Shown here piece after piece: positions 13,723-16,995 of a stretch of DNA of 16,995 nt. The stretch comes from an uncultured Rickettsiales bacterium (lineage in GTDB: Bacteria; Pseudomonadota; Alphaproteobacteria; Rickettsiales; UBA998). The stretch lies in the NCBI GenBank assembly GCA_937982385.1, contig CALJMC010000082.1, positions 1-16,995 of the forward strand, given 5' to 3'. How positions within the stretch are numbered: position 1 is the stretch's first letter; each line of letters starts with the position of its first letter. Made by a program: the position numbers and the translations under genes. The notes under the pieces are model-generated. The model was given only the letters and a program-made list of their open reading frames with translations, was not told the DNA's origin and made no database searches.

Positions 13723-14831
13723 TGGGATTCTCCTGTGGTATCGTCGGAATGCCGAATGTCGGCAAATCAACCTTGTTTAATGCATTGCTCCAACAAGTGC
13801 AGGCAGAAGCAGCAAACTATCCATTCTGTACGATTGAGCCGAATGTCGGCAAAGTCGCAGTACCTGATGAACGCTTAGATAATTTGGCGACACTTGCAGG
13901 GTCTGCTGTCACCCTCCCCACCCAGCTTGAATTCGTAGATATTGCGGGCTTGGTACGTGGTGCGAGCAAAGGTGAAGGACTTGGCAATCAGTTCTTGGGA
14001 CATATCCGTGAAGTGGACGCGATTGTCTATATGTTGCGCTGTTTTGAAGATGACGACATCACCCATGTGGAAGATTCCGTTGACCCACTTCGCGATTGGG
14101 AGATTATTGAAACCGAACTGGTGCTCGCCGATATGGAGAGCTTAGAAAAGCGCAAACAGAACCTCGCCAAGAAAATTAAAGGACAAGACAAAGAAGCCCA
14201 AGCGACCATGAAAATGGTTGAAGAAGTCTTGAAAATAGTCGAAGAGGGAAAACCTGCACGTGACTATCTCGTCACCCTCACAGATCCCGAAGAACGCAGA
14301 GAATTTAAAATGCTGCAACTGCTCACAGGCAAGCCCGTAATGGCAGTCTGCAATGTCGATGAAGAATCCGCCGCAACAGGCAATGAGTTGTCGAAGAAAA
14401 TAGAAGATTATTGCGATGAGCGTGGCCTAGCACACGTGATTGTCTCAGCCAACATCGAGGCAGAAATTGCAACCTTGGAAGAAGAAGAAGAGCGTGCTGA
14501 GTTCTTGGAGACATTAGGGCTCGAAGAAACAGGCCTAGCCCGCATCATTCAAACCGGCTATAGCCTGCTTGAATTGCTGACATTTTTTACCGTCGGCCCC
14601 AAAGAAGCGCGAGCATGGACTGTTAAGAAAAGCGCCGTGGCACCCAATGCCGCAGGCGTGATTCATACCGACTTTGAAAAAGGATTTATTCGTGCTGAAA
14701 CTATCGCGTATGATGATTATATTGCCGGCAAAGGTGAAGCTGGCGCAAAAGAAGCTGGCAAATTGCGCTTAGAAGGTAAAGACTATGTGGTGAAGGATGG
14801 GGATGTATTCCATTTCCGCTTTAACGTATAG
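13722..14831 (+). CDS. ychF: Ribosome-binding ATPase YchF (Obg family)
   Basis: YchF is an Obg-like P-loop NTPase that prefers ATP, binds ribosomes and in E. coli acts in the oxidative stress response. The 369-residue protein has the Walker A GMPNVGKS (9-16), the G3 element DIAGLVRGASKGEGLGNQF (73-91), His115 following the switch region, a coiled-coil insertion (about 130-180), the altered G4 NVDE (211-214) that explains ATP preference, and a C-terminal TGS domain (about 283-366) ending GKDYVVKDGDVFHFRFNV. It overlaps pth by one base (TAATG), so the pair is probably translated together. This order is common in many bacteria. Confidence 0.96.
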   Translation: MGFSCGIVGMPNVGKSTLFNALLQQVQAEAANYPFCTIEPNVGKVAVPDERLDNLATLAGSAVTLPTQLEFVDIAGLVRGASKGEGLGNQFLGHIREVDAIVYMLRCFEDDDITHVEDSVDPLRDWEIIETELVLADMESLEKRKQNLAKKIKGQDKEAQATMKMVEEVLKIVEEGKPARDYLVTLTDPEERREFKMLQLLTGKPVMAVCNVDEESAATGNELSKKIEDYCDERGLAHVIVSANIEAEIATLEEEEERAEFLETLGLEETGLARIIQTGYSLLELLTFFTVGPKEARAWTVKKSAVAPNAAGVIHTDFEKGFIRAETIAYDDYIAGKGEAGAKEAGKLRLEGKDYVVKDGDVFHFRFNV

Positions 14832-14856
14832 CTAAAATATATCTGAGGAGACGGTC

Positions 14857-15789
14857 ATGTTCTGGAAAACAAAAGGCGACAAGAGTACAGGCACTCCTGT
14901 CTGGTTGCGCTGGGCAGTTATTGGTGTATTGGCGTATATGTTTTTCGTCAGCTTTCAAAACCGTGGAACCGATGAAGCAAAACGCAAAGCCGCTTATAAC
15001 AGCAATCACGGCGAAGTGGTTCGCAGCACGCCAGGCAACTCCATCACCATCGCTGGCAATCGCGTAACCAGCCGTAAACAAGCTGCAAACGTGCAAGTGG
15101 GCGGAGATATTGAAGGACGCGGCGCAACGGCAAGCTGCGGTGAAAAAGCAGATATCACGATTTCTACCTTACTTCCTGAGGGTGTAACATTATCCGATGC
15201 ACAAAAAACGCAGTATTTCCCAGCTGAGAGTGCTACCGTTCGTGTTGGAATACATGATGAGAATGCTTTGTGGGCAACCGGCGTGACAGGAATGAAAACA
15301 GGCGGAGTACGTGAAGTATTGGTACCAGCACATAAAGTATTTGGCGAAGATCTCAGCACAGAAATGGCACTCCCACGCAATGCGATGATGCGCTACAAAA
15401 TCACTCTCACCGATTTAATGCCGAAACACCCTGAGGGCACACTTCCCTTCAGAGCGATGGATAGCAACATCGGACGCGGGGCCATCGCCCTATGCGGATT
15501 TCAAACAACCATTCATGCAACTGTGTGGAATGCCAAAGGCGAAAAGCTAGCCACTACCAGAGAACCTGTTACACTCACCCTTGGTGAATCAAAAATGAGC
15601 TATGGGCTGGATCGTGGTATTCTCGGCATGAAAACAGGGGGCGAGCGAGCGCTCACCATCCCTCCCGCCTATTTGATGAAAGAAGGCGACTATTCAAAAC
15701 TCGTCAACCCTGGCGAACTGCAACAAAAATTACGAAGCGATGACATATTAATTGTTGACGTTAAGCTGATTTCAGTAGAAAAGCCATAA
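14857..15789 (+). CDS. Membrane-anchored protein with two degenerate FKBP-like domains
   Basis: The 310-residue protein has one N-terminal membrane helix (about 16-34, WLRWAVIGVLAYMFFVSFQ), so the rest should lie in the periplasm. Two repeats follow. Repeat 1 starts GRGATASCG (87-95) and has GVTGMKTGGVREVLVPAHKVFG (142-163) and MMRYKITLTDL (177-187). Repeat 2 starts GRGAIALCG (206-214) and has GILGMKTGGERALTIPPAYL (254-273) and DILIVDVKLISVE (296-308). GMKxGG-R-L-IPP, followed by a closing hydrophobic strand, is the hallmark of FKBP-type prolyl isomerases, but the loops that form the usual active site (for example the FDSS and IPPNA segments) are missing or altered, and each repeat has a Cys in their place near the start. 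I infer a chaperone or scaffold role. The ATG at 14857 has GAGGAG six bases upstream. Confidence 0.7.
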   Translation: MFWKTKGDKSTGTPVWLRWAVIGVLAYMFFVSFQNRGTDEAKRKAAYNSNHGEVVRSTPGNSITIAGNRVTSRKQAANVQVGGDIEGRGATASCGEKADITISTLLPEGVTLSDAQKTQYFPAESATVRVGIHDENALWATGVTGMKTGGVREVLVPAHKVFGEDLSTEMALPRNAMMRYKITLTDLMPKHPEGTLPFRAMDSNIGRGAIALCGFQTTIHATVWNAKGEKLATTREPVTLTLGESKMSYGLDRGILGMKTGGERALTIPPAYLMKEGDYSKLVNPGELQQKLRSDDILIVDVKLISVEKP

Positions 15790-15820
15790 GGCTAGATTTA
15801 ACCTAAAAATGAGTAATATT

Positions 15821-16995
15821 ATGTCTGTTGTTGCGAAACGCTTAAGCGCTGTTAAACCCTCTCCCACTATGGCGGTCACCGCCAAAGCTGCCGAGCTACG
15901 TGCTGCGGGCAAAGATGTCATTGGACTGGGTGCAGGCGAGCCAGATTTCGACACACCAGAACATATAAAACAAGCCGCCATTGCAGCGCTTGGTCGCGGT
16001 GAAACAAAATACACTCCTGTAGGTGGAACACCTGCACTCAAAGATGCAGTGATTGCAAAACTCAAGCGCGATAATAATCTCGATTATGGTCGCGGAAATA
16101 TCGTGGTCGGCTGTGGCGCTAAACAAGTTATTTTTAATGCAATGCTCGCGACCCTGAATGAAGGCGATGAAGTGATCATCCCGGCGCCATATTGGGTGTC
16201 TTATCCTGACATGGTGGCTGTTGCGGAAGGCACATCTATCATCGTGACCTGCACCGAGGCGGAAGGATTTAAACTCACTCCTGCAAAGCTCGAAGCAGCC
16301 ATCACCGACAAAACACGTTGGCTTATTCTCAACTCACCGTCCAACCCAACCGGCGCGGCGTATACTGCAGATGAACTCAAAGCACTTGGTGCTGCTCTCG
16401 ATAAATACCCGCATGTGATGATTCTCTCTGATGACATTTATGAACACCTCACCTATGACGGGTTTGAATTCAAAACGTTGGCAGATGTCTGCCCGTCACT
16501 GAAAGAACGCATCCTGGTCGTCAATGGCGTATCCAAAGCATATTCCATGACAGGATGGCGCATTGGTTATGGTGCGGGCCCTGAGGCCGTGATTAAAGCC
16601 ATCTCAAGCGTGCAATCACATAGCACCTCAAACCCATGCTCTATCAGCCAAGCCGCATCCGTAGAGGCCCTCAATGGCGACCACAGCTTCCTCACAGAAT
16701 GGAAAGCAGCCTTCGTACGCCGCCGTGATTTGGTCGTACGCCTACTCAACAATATTGATGGTCTGTCATGCGGCACACCTGAAGGTGCATTCTATGTGTT
16801 CCCATCCTGCAAAGAGCTCTATGGCAAAACCACGCCATCAGGCACCAAAATCAAATCAGACACAGATTTCTGCGCTTACTTGCTTGAGGAATCACTCGTC
16901 GCAGCTGTGATGGGTTCAGCGTTTGGTTTGGATGGTTATTTCCGCATCTCCTACGCCACATCAGATGACAAGCTCACCGAAGCATGTGAGCGCAT
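15821..16995 (+). CDS. aspC: Aspartate aminotransferase (class I, Igamma), 5' part
   Basis: This PLP enzyme exchanges amino groups between aspartate and 2-oxoglutarate; family members may also act on aromatic or prephenate substrates. The frame is open to the window edge, giving 391 residues of about 400. It contains RLSAVKPSPTMAVTAKA, GLGAGEPDFDTP (35-46), YTPVGGTPALKDA, PAPYWVSYPDM, LNSPSNPTGAAY with Asn-Pro-Thr-Gly (175-178), SDDIYEH with Asp204, the Schiff-base Lys239 in SKAYSMTGWRIGY, and the substrate-binding FRISYA near the end. The ATG at 15821 gives the family's usual MS..AKRL start with GAG seven bases upstream; an in-frame ATG at 15809 would add MSNI. It lies 31 bases after the FKBP-like gene. 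Confidence 0.93.
   Translation, partial: MSVVAKRLSAVKPSPTMAVTAKAAELRAAGKDVIGLGAGEPDFDTPEHIKQAAIAALGRGETKYTPVGGTPALKDAVIAKLKRDNNLDYGRGNIVVGCGAKQVIFNAMLATLNEGDEVIIPAPYWVSYPDMVAVAEGTSIIVTCTEAEGFKLTPAKLEAAITDKTRWLILNSPSNPTGAAYTADELKALGAALDKYPHVMILSDDIYEHLTYDGFEFKTLADVCPSLKERILVVNGVSKAYSMTGWRIGYGAGPEAVIKAISSVQSHSTSNPCSISQAASVEALNGDHSFLTEWKAAFVRRRDLVVRLLNNIDGLSCGTPEGAFYVFPSCKELYGKTTPSGTKIKSDTDFCAYLLEESLVAAVMGSAFGLDGYFRISYATSDDKLTEACER

Noticed and set aside
1..16995. CRISPR arrays, insertion sequences, prophage or defence genes
   Set aside because: No regularly spaced repeats, transposase, integrase or known defence domain is seen; nearly all genes are chromosomal housekeeping types.

Overview
This window looks like a piece of chromosome from an alphaproteobacterium with roughly mid-range GC content. 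I infer this from protein-level resemblance (class II AroQ, an Igamma-type AspC, a PTR1/FolM-like SDR) and from the compact run prs, rplY, pth, ychF. I cannot name the genus. No insertion sequence, CRISPR array, tRNA, rRNA or prophage gene is visible. Most of the window is ordinary housekeeping DNA, with several less ordinary points listed in the findings.

Left part (1-6641): the 3' end of an unrecognised gene converges on aroQ (shikimate pathway). aroQ diverges from the thiamin thiazole pair thiS-thiG. A small AT-rich membrane protein gene follows and converges on xseA (exonuclease VII large subunit). xseA diverges from purD (purine synthesis), and purD is followed on the same strand by a gene fusing a retropepsin-like RimB-type domain to a RimK ATP-grasp glutamate ligase.

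Middle (6642-10464): a well-formed sigma70-type promoter drives what appears to be a frameshifted gene for a small exported Cys-rich acidic protein. It converges on a PlsC-type acyltransferase. A GC-rich palindromic patch lies between the acyltransferase and the divergent scoA-scoB pair (3-oxoacid CoA-transferase). scoB converges on a lone type IV pilin-like gene. Behind the pilin lies 430 bp without a gene, holding two tandem DnaA boxes, a CtrA-like half-site pair and a tract of about 24% GC. This resembles a replication origin or DnaA-controlled region, but neither gene context nor strand composition judged by eye confirms it.

Right part (10465-16995): an SDR whose catalytic YxxxK Lys is replaced by Arg diverges from prs. 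Then come rplY (with its own promoter, a leader and a strong intrinsic terminator), pth, ychF (overlapping pth by one base), a membrane-anchored protein with two degenerate FKBP-like repeats, and the 5' part of an aspartate aminotransferase gene that runs off the window. The prs-rplY-pth-ychF genes serve nucleotide supply and translation. The pth-ychF junction suggests translational coupling, and the FKBP-like gene and aspC may continue the same transcript.
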